From Isoptericola sp. BMS4 (lineage in GTDB: Bacteria; Actinomycetota; Actinomycetes; Actinomycetales; Cellulomonadaceae): a DNA stretch of 64,000 bases. The stretch lies in contig NZ_SIRP01000001.1 of assembly GCF_011634835.1 (NCBI RefSeq), forward strand, positions 3,963,748 through 4,027,747, read 5' to 3'. Within the stretch, counting starts at the first letter, position 1. Each line of letters opens with the position of its first letter. Shown here one piece after another: positions 35,421 to 43,481 of this stretch. Both the position numbers and the translations under genes were made by a program. Under the pieces are notes generated by a model. That model did not search any database, was not told the origin of the DNA, and saw only the letters and a list, made by a program, of their open reading frames with translations.

Positions 35421-35435
35421 TAGGAGAGTTTCCTA
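35421..35435. promoter_or_regulatory. TAGGA-N5-TCCTA inverted repeat upstream of chitinase
   Basis: AGTTAGGAGAGTTTCCTATC lies 50 nt before the chitinase start, inside an unusually AT-rich patch. The repeat is TAGGAGA-G-TTTCCTA with one mismatch. It is a likely operator for inducible control of chitin degradation; the regulator is unidentified. Confidence 0.55.
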
Positions 35436-35523
35436 TCGCTGCCATCCGGGATGTCCACAGGAAGTGGCTCACGCCGCACGCACCGACCTAAGCGATTCCA
35501 CCTAGAAGGCCGGCGGGTGGCGG

Positions 35524-37122
35524 TCAGGAGGCAGGGCTCAGCGCACGCACGGTGAGCTCGGCGCGCGAGCCCACGCCCACCTTGCGGAACACCCGCCCGA
35601 GGTGGACCTCCACCGTGCGGACCGAGACGCACAGCCTGTCGGCGACCTGCCTGTTCGCCAGCCCCTCGGCCACCAGCCGCGCGACGTCGAGCTCGCGCGA
35701 CGTCAGCACGTCCGCCCAGCGCTCCCAGACGCCCCCTCCGGGCCGTCCGGGCTCCGCTGCGACCCGGTCGTCGGCTCCCACGCACGCCACGCCGACCAGC
35801 GAGCGCACCACCGCGGCCCCGGGGTCCGGGCGGCTCGAGTCCGCACGGCACACGGCGGACGCCGCCGGAACGTGCGCCGTGCCGACGGCGCGCAGCGACT
35901 CGGCCAGCTCCTCGCCGTCCGGGACGCACCCGGCCACCGCGGCGGCGAGTCCCCCGCCCACCTGAGCAACCGGGAGCCGGGCCGCGGCCTCGGCGAGCAC
36001 GTGCCCGGCCCGGGCACCGTCCCCGCTTCGAAGCAGCGCCAGCGCCTGCACGACACGCAGGTGCGCCTCGGCCAGCGGCGAGAGCACCGCGCCCCGCTCG
36101 TCCCAGGAGCACGGCTCGCGCGCGGGCACCGCAGACACGACCGCGCGCGCCAGGACCGCGTCCACCGCCTGCGGGTCCCTCTCCAGCCGGGCGAGAGCAT
36201 CGACGACCGCCACGAGCGCCGCGATGTCCGCCGGGGACACCGCAGCCTGCGCCACCGGCACCACCATCCGGGCCAGCGTCGTGCCCGGCGGTTCGGGGCC
36301 GGCGCCGATGCCGACCCGCGCCCCGGGGCCGCCGAGGGCCCGCACCGCCCCCCGGGCCCGTTCTGCGTCGTCGTGCACGGACGCCACGCCGGTGCTGGTC
36401 ACCCGGTCCAGCCAGGCCGCGGCGTCGTCCAGGTGGCCGGACAGCAAGGCTGCCCTGCCCGCGGCCAGGAAGGCACGGGCCCGGACCTCGCCCGTGCCGT
36501 GGCTCGCGGCCTCGCGCGCGATCGCGTGCGCCGTGACCGTCCCGCCCAGGAGGAGCCTGTCCTCCGCCAACCGCACCAGCCCGTCGGCCAGGGCGGGGTC
36601 ACCCGCGAGCGTCGACAGGGCGGAGTGCCAGCGCGCGGCCTCCGGCTCGCCGGCGCGGTCGAGCTCCGCCGCCAGGTCCGCGTGCACCCGTGTGCGGTCA
36701 CCCATGCCGGCGTCCTCGTGGACGACGGCCCGCACCCGCGGGTCGACGCGCCGGAACCGCCCGTCAGCCGGCCGCAGGTGATCGACGAGCGGTGGGACGA
36801 GCAGGTGCTCGACCGGGGCGCCCGTCGCGCCCAGGAGCACGTCGACGCGATCCAGCACGAGCACGCCGGCGGCGAGCACCACACGGCGCGCGGCGTCGTG
36901 CAGACGGGCCTCCTCGACGGCGGCGCGGACGGCGGGCGCCACGGGGAGCGGGTCGGGCAGGGCCGCCTGGCCCGCCACCTGCTCGGGCGAGAGACGGGCC
37001 AGCGTCTCCGCGACGGCGACGCGGTCGTCGCCGACGAGGCGCGCGACACGGCGCGCCACGTGCGGCGCGGCGGGCCGTGCGCCCGCCGGCAGGGTGGCGG
37101 GGCCGTCCGGGGTCGAGGTCAT
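35524..37122 (-). CDS. LuxR-family transcriptional regulator
   Basis: A 532-residue regulator. Only the C-terminal LuxR/FixJ-type helix-turn-helix is recognisable (about 468-530: LTSRELDVARLVAEGLANRQ and SVRTVEVHLGRVFRKVGV). The N-terminal 450 residues are Ala-rich helical repeats resembling the sensory/TPR half of large LAL-type regulators, but no Walker A motif is seen, so the ATPase part is lacking or degenerate. It lies directly upstream of the chitinases on the same strand and may regulate them. Confidence 0.82.
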   Translation of the reverse strand: MTSTPDGPATLPAGARPAAPHVARRVARLVGDDRVAVAETLARLSPEQVAGQAALPDPLPVAPAVRAAVEEARLHDAARRVVLAAGVLVLDRVDVLLGATGAPVEHLLVPPLVDHLRPADGRFRRVDPRVRAVVHEDAGMGDRTRVHADLAAELDRAGEPEAARWHSALSTLAGDPALADGLVRLAEDRLLLGGTVTAHAIAREAASHGTGEVRARAFLAAGRAALLSGHLDDAAAWLDRVTSTGVASVHDDAERARGAVRALGGPGARVGIGAGPEPPGTTLARMVVPVAQAAVSPADIAALVAVVDALARLERDPQAVDAVLARAVVSAVPAREPCSWDERGAVLSPLAEAHLRVVQALALLRSGDGARAGHVLAEAAARLPVAQVGGGLAAAVAGCVPDGEELAESLRAVGTAHVPAASAVCRADSSRPDPGAAVVRSLVGVACVGADDRVAAEPGRPGGGVWERWADVLTSRELDVARLVAEGLANRQVADRLCVSVRTVEVHLGRVFRKVGVGSRAELTVRALSPAS

Positions 37123-37216
37123 CGTCGGCCTCCCGATGCCGGGCGGCGTCGCCGCCGGACCCGGCCTTCTCCGCCGACGCCTCCCGGTCAGCGCGAACGG
37201 GCAGTTCAGCGGTTTG

Positions 37217-37642
37217 TTAGGTCTCCACCAGGATAGTCACCGGGCCGTCGTTCACCAGCTCGACCGCCATGTCGGCCCCGAACCGGCCGGTCGCGACCTC
37301 GAGCCCGCGCTGCCGCAGGTCGGCGGCGACCGCGTCCACCAGGGGCTCCGCGACCGCGCCCGGGGCCGCCTTGTTCCAGGTGGGGCGGCGCCCCTTGCGC
37401 ACGTCCGCGTACAGGGTGAACTGGCTAACCACGAGGACCGGCGCCCCGACGTCCACGGCCGCGCGCTCGTCGCGCAGGATCCGCAGCTCGGCGATCTTGC
37501 GCGCGACCGTCGCCACCTCGGCGGGGCCGTCGTCGTGCGTCACCCCGACCAGCGCCAGGAGACCCGGACGGTCGATGGCGCCCACGACCTCGCCGTCGAC
37601 CGTGACGCTCGCCCGCGTGACGCGCTGGACCACCGCCCTCAC
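37217..37642 (-). CDS. dtd: D-aminoacyl-tRNA deacylase
   Basis: A 141-residue DTD enzyme that removes D-amino acids (and glycine mis-attached to tRNA-Ala) from tRNAs. Signature parts are [35 protein letters not shown] and the C-terminal [11 protein letters not shown], whose Gly-cisPro-type pocket gives chiral proofreading. The GTG at 37642 overlaps the stop of the asparaginase gene by 4 nt, so the two are co-translated. Confidence 0.95.
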   Translation of the reverse strand: MRAVVQRVTRASVTVDGEVVGAIDRPGLLALVGVTHDDGPAEVATVARKIAELRILRDERAAVDVGAPVLVVSQFTLYADVRKGRRPTWNKAAPGAVAEPLVDAVAADLRQRGLEVATGRFGADMAVELVNDGPVTILVET

Positions 37643-38682
37643 GACGCGGTCTCGCGGTCGAGCGCCCCGTCGAGCACCGCCCGGACCAGCCCGACCGGCC
37701 GGCCGCCGCCCAGCACGGGCGTGTCCCCCGCGGCGTCCAGGGCCGCCGGGTCGGCGCCGGGCACGCCGGCCGCGCCCGCGGCGCGCAGGGCGGCGGCGAG
37801 GATCGCCGGCCGGGGCCGGTTCGCGCCGTCGAGGATCTTGAACGCGACGGCCGACCCGTCCGGGAGGCCCGCCGCGCACACGCCGTCGGCCCCGATCTTC
37901 GCGACCGCGCCGGGCACGGCCCGCATCACCAGCGTGTCCTCGCGGCCGCGGCCCGCCACCATCTCCGGGTGGGCGGCCATCGCGCGCCCGACCCGGCCGA
38001 GGTCCGTGGACCCGCCGTCGGACGCCTCGGCCGCCAGCCGGCCGAACGACCGCGCCAGGCCGAGCACCGTCGTCGAGAACAGCGGCGCGCCGCAGCCGTC
38101 GACGGTGCCGTGCGTGCCGTCGTCGTCCCCGCCCGTCAGCTCGACGACCGCGGACCGCACCGCCGCCTGCAGCGGGTGGCCGGTGTCCAGGTAGGACGCC
38201 GTGTCCCAGCCCGCGGCGACGCACGTCGCGAGCATGGCGGCGTGCTTGCCGGAGCAGTTCTGCACGACGCGCTCGGGCCCGCGGCCGGACTCCTGCCAGG
38301 CGAGCGCCTCCGCGGCGCCGAGCGGCAGGTCGGGGGTGTTGCGCAGGGCGGACTCGTCGAGCCCGGCGCCCGCGAGGATCTCCCGCACCCCGGCGAGGTG
38401 GCCGGCGTCGCCGCTGTGGCTGGCGGCGGCGAGCGCCAGCAGCCCGTCGGGCAGGTCCAGCCCCGAGCGGAGCATCGCCACGGCCTGCAGCGGCTTGACG
38501 GACGAGCGCGGCCAGATCGTCGTGGCGGGATCACCGAGCGCGAGGCGCGCCTCGCCGGCGGGGTCGAGCACCACGAGGTGCCCCAGGTGCACCGACTCCA
38601 CCAGGTCGCCGCGGACCACCTCCGCGAGCGGGACCGCCTGCCGCGCCACGGGCGCCGTCGTCGGCACGGTCACCGTCACCAC
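37639..38682 (-). CDS. L-asparaginase (rhizobial/AnsA-II type)
   Basis: A 347-residue member of the thermolabile L-asparaginase family first known from Rhizobium, unrelated in sequence to E. coli AnsA/B. Typical motifs: SSVKPLQA near residue 61, [23 protein letters not shown] and [16 protein letters not shown]. It hydrolyses L-asparagine to aspartate and ammonia, in the cytoplasm as no signal is visible. GTG at 38682 is the first start. It abuts the DUF2516 gene and overlaps dtd. Confidence 0.9.
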   Translation of the reverse strand: MVTVTVPTTAPVARQAVPLAEVVRGDLVESVHLGHLVVLDPAGEARLALGDPATTIWPRSSVKPLQAVAMLRSGLDLPDGLLALAAASHSGDAGHLAGVREILAGAGLDESALRNTPDLPLGAAEALAWQESGRGPERVVQNCSGKHAAMLATCVAAGWDTASYLDTGHPLQAAVRSAVVELTGGDDDGTHGTVDGCGAPLFSTTVLGLARSFGRLAAEASDGGSTDLGRVGRAMAAHPEMVAGRGREDTLVMRAVPGAVAKIGADGVCAAGLPDGSAVAFKILDGANRPRPAILAAALRAAGAAGVPGADPAALDAAGDTPVLGGGRPVGLVRAVLDGALDRETAS

Positions 38683-38987
38683 CCGCCCGTGGGGCCCTGC
38701 GGGCGCCGCTTGCCGGTGCCGTACGGCTGGATGCGGGGCCGCACGTCGACCCAGTAGATCATCGCCGGGGCCACCGCGAAGACGTTGAGGAAGCCCATGG
38801 GCACCCCCAGGACCGCGAGCAGGCCGAGTGCCCCCGCGATGCCGAGGATCAGCAGCCAGATGTTCTTGGTGAGCTTGCCCTCGGAGGTGAAGGCCTTGCC
38901 GGGGCGTCGCACGGCGTCGACGAAAGCGACAGCCTGAACCGCGAACACGACCAGACTGAGCACGAACATGATGAAGGTCGGGAGCAC
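38676..38987 (-). CDS. DUF2516 family membrane protein
   Basis: About 103 residues with two predicted membrane helices (MFVLSLVVFAVQAVAFVDAV and the following WLLILGIAGALGLLAVLG) and a positively charged tail. DUF2516 proteins are actinobacterial inner-membrane proteins of unknown function. GTG at 38987 gives MLPTFIMFVLS; an ATG six codons later (38969) is equally possible, as neither has a clear ribosome site. It overlaps the asparaginase start region. Confidence 0.82.
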   Translation of the reverse strand: MLPTFIMFVLSLVVFAVQAVAFVDAVRRPGKAFTSEGKLTKNIWLLILGIAGALGLLAVLGVPMGFLNVFAVAPAMIYWVDVRPRIQPYGTGKRRPQGPTGGW

Positions 38988-39022
38988 GGGTTCGAGCCTA
39001 CGGGAGAACGCCACGCGGGCGG

Positions 39023-39448
39023 CTACGGCAGGACGCGCAGCCGGGCCGCGCGCGCGGCGCCCGCGACCTGCTCGTCCCAGGCGGCGACGACCGTGTCGTC
39101 GTGCCCGACGGTCAGGGCGCTGGCCACGTGCAGGGCGTCGCCGCCGCGCAGCGGGACCGGGCAGGTGTCGAGCAGCTCCGCCGCGCGCTCGGTGACCTGA
39201 GGCGACACCTCGACGACGTGCAGCGCCGGCCACAGCGTCTCCCACGTGGCCAGGCCGCGGCGCCGCGCGAGCGGGTCGAGCACGCCGGCGCGCTCCCCCG
39301 CGGCCAGCGCCGCGCGGACCTCGGCGTCCGCCACGCGGGAGGTCGCCACGACGTCGGCCCGGTTCCACAGGGCGCTGGCGAGCTCGGAGCCGGGCTCGCG
39401 CACGCACAGCTTCACCAGTGCGCTCGCGTCGAGGTAGACGAGGGCCAT
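39023..39448 (-). CDS. PIN-domain toxin, VapC-like
   Basis: A 141-residue PIN-domain ribonuclease. The acidic Mg-binding residues are visible: D7 in VYLDASALVKL, E in VADAEVRAAL, and D in LRGGDALHVASAL. VapC toxins cut tRNA or rRNA and stop translation when their antitoxin is lost. ATG at 39448. The partner antitoxin gene precedes it on the same strand but with a 64-nt gap rather than the usual overlap. Confidence 0.9.
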   Translation of the reverse strand: MALVYLDASALVKLCVREPGSELASALWNRADVVATSRVADAEVRAALAAGERAGVLDPLARRRGLATWETLWPALHVVEVSPQVTERAAELLDTCPVPLRGGDALHVASALTVGHDDTVVAAWDEQVAGAARAARLRVLP

Positions 39449-39512
39449 CGTGCTCCGTCCGGTCCGTGGGTGGGTGCGGTCGTCGCGGGGTGCGTCGTCG
39501 TGGGTCGGGCCG

Positions 39513-39812
39513 TCAGCGGCGGATGCGCCGCACGAGCTCGGACATGCCCGACACGCGTGACGGCGAGCGCCCGCCGGGGCGCGGGCCGCCCGTCGTCGGC
39601 GCCCCGTCGGGCACGGCGTGCGCGGGGCGGTCGGCCGTGGCCGGGGTGAGGAGCCCGTCGCGCACCAGCCCGGCGACGAGGTCCGCCGACTCGACCCCGC
39701 TGAGCCGCGCCACGGGGACCCCGCGGTCGGTGATGACGACCTCCTCGCCCGCGCGGGCCTTCTCGATCCACGACTTCAGCTCGGCGCGCAGGGCGCTGAC
39801 GGCGACCTCCAT
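39513..39812 (-). CDS. Phd/YefM-family antitoxin
   Basis: A 99-residue antitoxin. The N-terminal half (MEVAVSALRAELKSWIEKAR, then EEVVITDRGVPVARL) is the Phd/YefM DNA-binding fold; the basic, Pro/Gly-rich C-terminal half should wrap the PIN toxin encoded next. Such pairs repress their own promoter. The left end of palindrome A4 lies 52 nt upstream of the ATG and could touch this promoter. Confidence 0.88.
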   Translation of the reverse strand: MEVAVSALRAELKSWIEKARAGEEVVITDRGVPVARLSGVESADLVAGLVRDGLLTPATADRPAHAVPDGAPTTGGPRPGGRSPSRVSGMSELVRRIRR

Positions 39813-39864
39813 GACCGACGACGGTACCCTGCCCGCCCCGAACCCTCCGGCCCAACATGCCCGA

Positions 39865-39939
39865 CCTGGGTGCCGAACATGTGGTTGGTCCGGGACTCAT
39901 GACCTGAGTCCCGGACCAACCACATGTTCGGCACCCAGG
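39865..39939. repeat. family A palindrome, copy A4 (perfect 35-bp arms)
   Basis: The longest and best-preserved copy: arms 39865-39899 and 39905-39939 pair perfectly over 35 bp with loop TGACC. The outer flank CCTGGGTGCC/GGCACCCAGG extends the stem beyond that of other copies and is shared in part with copy A6. It lies between the stop of the ABC permease and the antitoxin start. Confidence 0.95.
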
Positions 39940-39965
39940 AAGCGCCTGGTCGCGACCCGCGCGGT

Positions 39966-40784
39966 TCAGAGCGAGCGACGGTAGGCCTGGAAGGCCGACG
40001 TCGCGAGCGCCCCCATCAGCGTGACGGCGGCGGCGAGCAGCGCCAGGTGGCCCCAGACGGCGGCCGGGTCGGCGAAGCCCTGCAGCGCGTCCCGCGCGAC
40101 GACGACGGCCCAGTCGAACGGGTTGAACCGCGCGACGCCGGCGATCCAGTCGGGCGCCAGCGACGGGTCCATGACCGCCGACGAGAGGAACATCAGCGGG
40201 ATGGTGAGCAGCTGGGAGACGCCGATCAGCGCCTCCTGCTGCCGGGTGAGCAGCGCGACGGCACCGGAGAGCGCCGCGAACAGGCAGCTCAGCAGCGCCA
40301 CGGCCACGAGCATCACCGCGACCCCGGCCCACCCGCCGGGGAACCGGGCGCCGCCGAGCCAGGCCACCCCGACCACCACGAGCGCCTGCGCGCACGCGAG
40401 CAGCGCGTACCAGGCCATCGTCGCGGCGAGCAGCGCGCCCCGGCTGGTCGGCGAGGCGAGGAAGCGGTCCATGACGCCCCGCTCCATGTCCTGCACGAAC
40501 GTGGTGCCGGCCCACGCGGCGCCGCCCATCGCCGTCATCATCACCACGCCGGGCGTGAGGTACTCCAGGTAGGTGACGTCGGCGCCGCCCGCGAAGCCAG
40601 GAATCTCGATGACGGACCGGAAGAGCTGGCCGAACAGCAGCAGCCAGATCATCGGCTGCAGCAGGTTCATCACCATGAATACGGGGATACGCATGCCCTG
40701 GCGCGCCTGGCGGCCGGTGAGCAGCGCGGCCTGGACGAGGGCCCCGGTCCGCGCCGGTCGTGCGGTCCGTGCCGGTGCGCTCAT
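39966..40784 (-). CDS. ABC-2 type transporter permease
   Basis: A 272-residue integral membrane protein with six predicted helices and the ABC-2 family signature region (FVQDMERGVMDRFLASPTSR, GAVALLTRQQEALI, NPFDWAVVVARDAL). It forms the channel of a DrrAB-type exporter with the ATPase encoded just upstream; the genes overlap by 4 nt (ATGA). Substrate may be a drug or lipid-like compound; not predictable. Confidence 0.9.
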   Translation of the reverse strand: MSAPARTARPARTGALVQAALLTGRQARQGMRIPVFMVMNLLQPMIWLLLFGQLFRSVIEIPGFAGGADVTYLEYLTPGVVMMTAMGGAAWAGTTFVQDMERGVMDRFLASPTSRGALLAATMAWYALLACAQALVVVGVAWLGGARFPGGWAGVAVMLVAVALLSCLFAALSGAVALLTRQQEALIGVSQLLTIPLMFLSSAVMDPSLAPDWIAGVARFNPFDWAVVVARDALQGFADPAAVWGHLALLAAAVTLMGALATSAFQAYRRSL

Positions 40785-41803
40785 GCCGCCGCCTCCGCCG
40801 TCTCCTCGCGGGCGCCGGCCCGGTTCGCCTCCGCCAGGCTGCGGCCGGTGCGGGCCAGGTAGACGTCGTCGAGCGTCGGGCGCGACAGCCCCGCCGCCCG
40901 CACGGCCAGGCCCGCGGCGTCGAGCGCCGTGAGCAGCGCCGGCAGCGCGGTGGCGCCCTGGTCGGCGCGCGCCCGCAGCGTGCGCCCGTCGACCGCGACG
41001 TCGACGACGCCGGGCACGCCCGCCGCGGCCCGGGCCGCGAGGTCCGCGCCGTGCGCGGCGTCGAGCTCGACCGTCACGCCGTCGCCGCGCAGCCCGTCCT
41101 TCAGGGCGTCCGGGCTGCCGGACGTGACGACGCGTCCGCCGTCGACGATGACGACCTGGTCCGCGAGCCGGTCGGCCTCGTCCAGGTAGTGGGTCGTGAG
41201 CAGGATCGTCATGCCGTCGCCGGACGCCATGCGCTCGATCTCCGCCCACATCGCGGCGCGGGCCTCCGGGTCGAGGCCCGTGGTGGGCTCGTCGAGGAAC
41301 AGCACCCGCGGGCGGTGCACGAGGCCGACGGCGACGTCGAGCTTGCGCGCCATCCCGCCGGACCAGGTCTTCACCAGGCGGTCGGCGGCGTCGGCCACGC
41401 CGAAGCGCCGCAGCAGCTCGTCGGCGCGCGACCGGGCGGCGCGGGGGCCGAGGCCCTGCAGCCGCCCGGCGAGCACGAGGTTCTCGCGGCCGGTGCCCAT
41501 CGGGTCGGTCACGGGGCGCTGTGCCACGTAGCCGATGGCGCGCCGGACCGCGGCCGCCTCGCGCGCGACGTCGTGGCCGGCCACGCGGGCGGTGCCGCCG
41601 TCCGGCGCCGAGAGCGTGGCGAGGATCCTCACGGTGGTGGACTTGCCGGCGCCGTTCGGGCCGAGCAGGCCGAGCACGCTGCCCGGCGCCGCCGTGAGGT
41701 CGAGGCCGTCGAGGGCGCGCACGTCGGGCGCGCCGCGGCCGGTGCGGTAGGTCTTGGTCAGGCCGGCGACGTCGATCGCCGGTCCCTGACAGGTCGTGGA
41801 CAT
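40781..41803 (-). CDS. ABC transporter ATP-binding protein, DrrA-like
   Basis: A 340-residue ATPase: Walker A GPNGAGKST, Q-loop GYVAQRP, ABC signature WSGGMARKLD, Walker B VLFLDEPTTGLDPEAR and the switch TTHYLDEAD. The C-terminal extension of about 100 residues with TLDDVYLARTGRSL is characteristic of the DrrA subfamily of antibiotic-efflux ATPases. CAAGGAGCAAGC precedes the ATG at 41803. It energises the permease encoded immediately after it. Confidence 0.93.
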   Translation of the reverse strand: MSTTCQGPAIDVAGLTKTYRTGRGAPDVRALDGLDLTAAPGSVLGLLGPNGAGKSTTVRILATLSAPDGGTARVAGHDVAREAAAVRRAIGYVAQRPVTDPMGTGRENLVLAGRLQGLGPRAARSRADELLRRFGVADAADRLVKTWSGGMARKLDVAVGLVHRPRVLFLDEPTTGLDPEARAAMWAEIERMASGDGMTILLTTHYLDEADRLADQVVIVDGGRVVTSGSPDALKDGLRGDGVTVELDAAHGADLAARAAAGVPGVVDVAVDGRTLRARADQGATALPALLTALDAAGLAVRAAGLSRPTLDDVYLARTGRSLAEANRAGAREETAEAAA

Positions 41804-41914
41804 GCTTGCTCCTTGCCGGGACGTCGCGGTGACGTCCCTTCGTCCGGAGGTCCGGCGCACGCCCTAGGCTGGGAGTGCGTCTCGTGGTGCGGTCGCGCAC
41901 CGGACCCGAGCCAC

Positions 41915-41946
41915 CGGTCCCGGGCGATGGCCGTCGCCCGGGACCG
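41915..41946 (-). terminator. hairpin terminator of the padR operon
   Basis: A 13-bp perfect stem (41915-41927 with 41934-41946) and 6-nt loop lies 8 nt beyond the stop of the membrane-protein gene. Confidence 0.7.
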
Positions 41947-41954
41947 TTCCTGCG

Positions 41955-42884
41955 TCACTTCTGCTGCGGTTCTCCCTTCGGGGTGAAGAGCATCCGGGCG
42001 AGGACGAGCATCATCACCGCGAGGGCGACGACGAAGGTCAGCCAGGACCACGCCCAGCCGGCCGTGAGGCCGACGACGACGAAGACCACGAACGCCGTCA
42101 GCCAGATCACGACCGTGTAGACGCCGAACCGCGCTGCCGCGGCCGGGTCCTGGTCGAAGCGGTCGAAGTGCCCGTCCGTGGCCTGCGCCCGCGCGACGTC
42201 CCGAACCCACGCCTTCTTGCGGTTGGTCTGGGTCACGCCGAGCATCGTGAAGAGCGTGCCGGCCACGACCAGGGCCGCGGCGGCGACGACGTACACCCAC
42301 GGGGCGAACGTCCCGAGGAGCACGAACGCCGCCAGGAGCACGGCGAGGACCGCGAGCGCGGTCGCCAGGTAGTAGCCGCCGGCCCGGCGCGACGGCATCG
42401 GGTGGTTGGTCGTCGTCTCCTGCGACAGGGAGAGCCCGACGACGAAGCCGGCGGCGCTGGCCGCCGTCACCAGCAAGGCCGCGACCGCCGGGGCGGGCAG
42501 GGCGAGCACGTCCACCGAGGCCAGCACGGCGAGGGCGACGAGGGACGCGCCGACGAGGGCGGCGAGGACGACTCCGAGGACGAAACGGGGCCGCGGGCGC
42601 ACGCGGTGGTGCTCGGCGGCGGCGAGCGCCGCCTGCAGGGCGGTGCGCGGCTCCCCGCCGTCGCGGGCGGCGACGTCGGACCGCACGTCGGCGAGGATCG
42701 CACGCACGTCGCCGAGGTCGTCGAAGGCCTGCCGCGCCGCGTCGTCGGGCGACGCGCCGCCGGCACGCAGCTCCGCGGCGCGGGCCTCGAGGTTCGCCCG
42801 GATCTCCTCCTTGAGGTCCTGGACCTCGGGGGACGGCTCGACGCCGGCGAAGGCGTCGTCGAGCAGGCGGTGGACGGTGGTCAT
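41955..42884 (-). CDS. HAAS-type membrane protein partner of PadR
   Basis: A 309-residue protein. The cytoplasmic N-terminus (about 1-80) resembles the HAAS/DUF1700 or permease-prefix domain (LKEEIRANLEARAAELRAGGAS then AFDDLGDVRAILADV). About six membrane helices follow from residue 100 on. Family knowledge: such proteins are commonly encoded directly after a PadR repressor and may transmit an envelope signal. The ATG overlaps the padR stop (ATGA). No transport motif is evident. Confidence 0.78.
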   Translation of the reverse strand: MTTVHRLLDDAFAGVEPSPEVQDLKEEIRANLEARAAELRAGGASPDDAARQAFDDLGDVRAILADVRSDVAARDGGEPRTALQAALAAAEHHRVRPRPRFVLGVVLAALVGASLVALAVLASVDVLALPAPAVAALLVTAASAAGFVVGLSLSQETTTNHPMPSRRAGGYYLATALAVLAVLLAAFVLLGTFAPWVYVVAAAALVVAGTLFTMLGVTQTNRKKAWVRDVARAQATDGHFDRFDQDPAAAARFGVYTVVIWLTAFVVFVVVGLTAGWAWSWLTFVVALAVMMLVLARMLFTPKGEPQQK

Positions 42885-43282
42885 CGGTCGGAGTCCTTGT
42901 CTGTGCTGGCCCCGGGGCGGGCTGCGGTGCTGAGGAGGGCGTCGACGACGTCGCGGGTGGCGACCCACGCGGCGACGTTGCGCCGGTAGACGGCGCGGCC
43001 GGCGTCGGTGATCCGGTAGTACTTGCGGCGCCCGCCCTGGGACTCGTCGCCCCAGTAGGCCTCGACCAGGCCGTCCTTGGTCAGGCGGCGGTACGTCGCG
43101 TAGAGCGTGGCCTCCTTGATCTCGTGCGCTCCACCGGTGGCGTCGCGGATCGTCTTGTAGATCTCGAAGCCGTAGCGGTCCCCGCGACGCAGGGTCGCGA
43201 GCACGATCGTGTCGGTGTGGCCGCGCAGCAGGTCGGCGGAGAACGCGTCGTCCGCCGGCTGGACCTCGTCTTGCTGCATCAC
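42881..43282 (-). CDS. PadR-family transcriptional regulator
   Basis: A 133-residue winged-helix repressor of PadR subfamily 2. Helix-turn-helix: LATLRRGDRYGFEIYKTI, then EIKEATLYATYRRLTKDGLVEAYW, with wing GGRRKYYRITDAGR. These regulators dissociate from DNA on binding small planar compounds. Two adjacent ATG codons (43282 and 43279) are available. It heads a two-gene operon and has a matching operator just upstream. Confidence 0.92.
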   Translation of the reverse strand: MMQQDEVQPADDAFSADLLRGHTDTIVLATLRRGDRYGFEIYKTIRDATGGAHEIKEATLYATYRRLTKDGLVEAYWGDESQGGRRKYYRITDAGRAVYRRNVAAWVATRDVVDALLSTAARPGASTDKDSDR

Positions 43283-43297
43283 GATTAGTACTGTATC
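43283..43297. promoter_or_regulatory. palindromic operator at padR
   Basis: GATTAGTACTGTATC, centred on AGTACT, lies directly before the padR ATG in a locally AT-rich patch. ATAC/GTAT-type palindromes of this length are typical PadR sites, so it is probably autoregulatory. Confidence 0.55.
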
Positions 43298-43324
43298 TGA
43301 TCAACTACTCAACGACAACAAGGT

Positions 43325-43385
43325 GCCGAACATGTGGTTCCTCCGGGTCTGACGTCCTGGATCCCGGAGGAACCACCTGTTCGGC
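43325..43385. repeat. family A palindrome, copy A5
   Basis: Arms 43325-43347 and 43363-43385 pair over 23 bp with one mismatch (CATGTGG against CCACCTG). Its inner arm reads TTCCTCCGGG, with matching AGGAA on the other side. It lies 42 nt before the padR start and 96 nt before the MFS start, between divergent genes. Confidence 0.92.
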
Positions 43386-43481
43386 GGGCGGTGGGCGGCG
43401 GGCCGTGGCAACGTGCCAACCGGACGCACGCACCACCACGCGCGGGCCTCGCCGTCCGCCCCGACGCCGGGAGGGCGCCCC

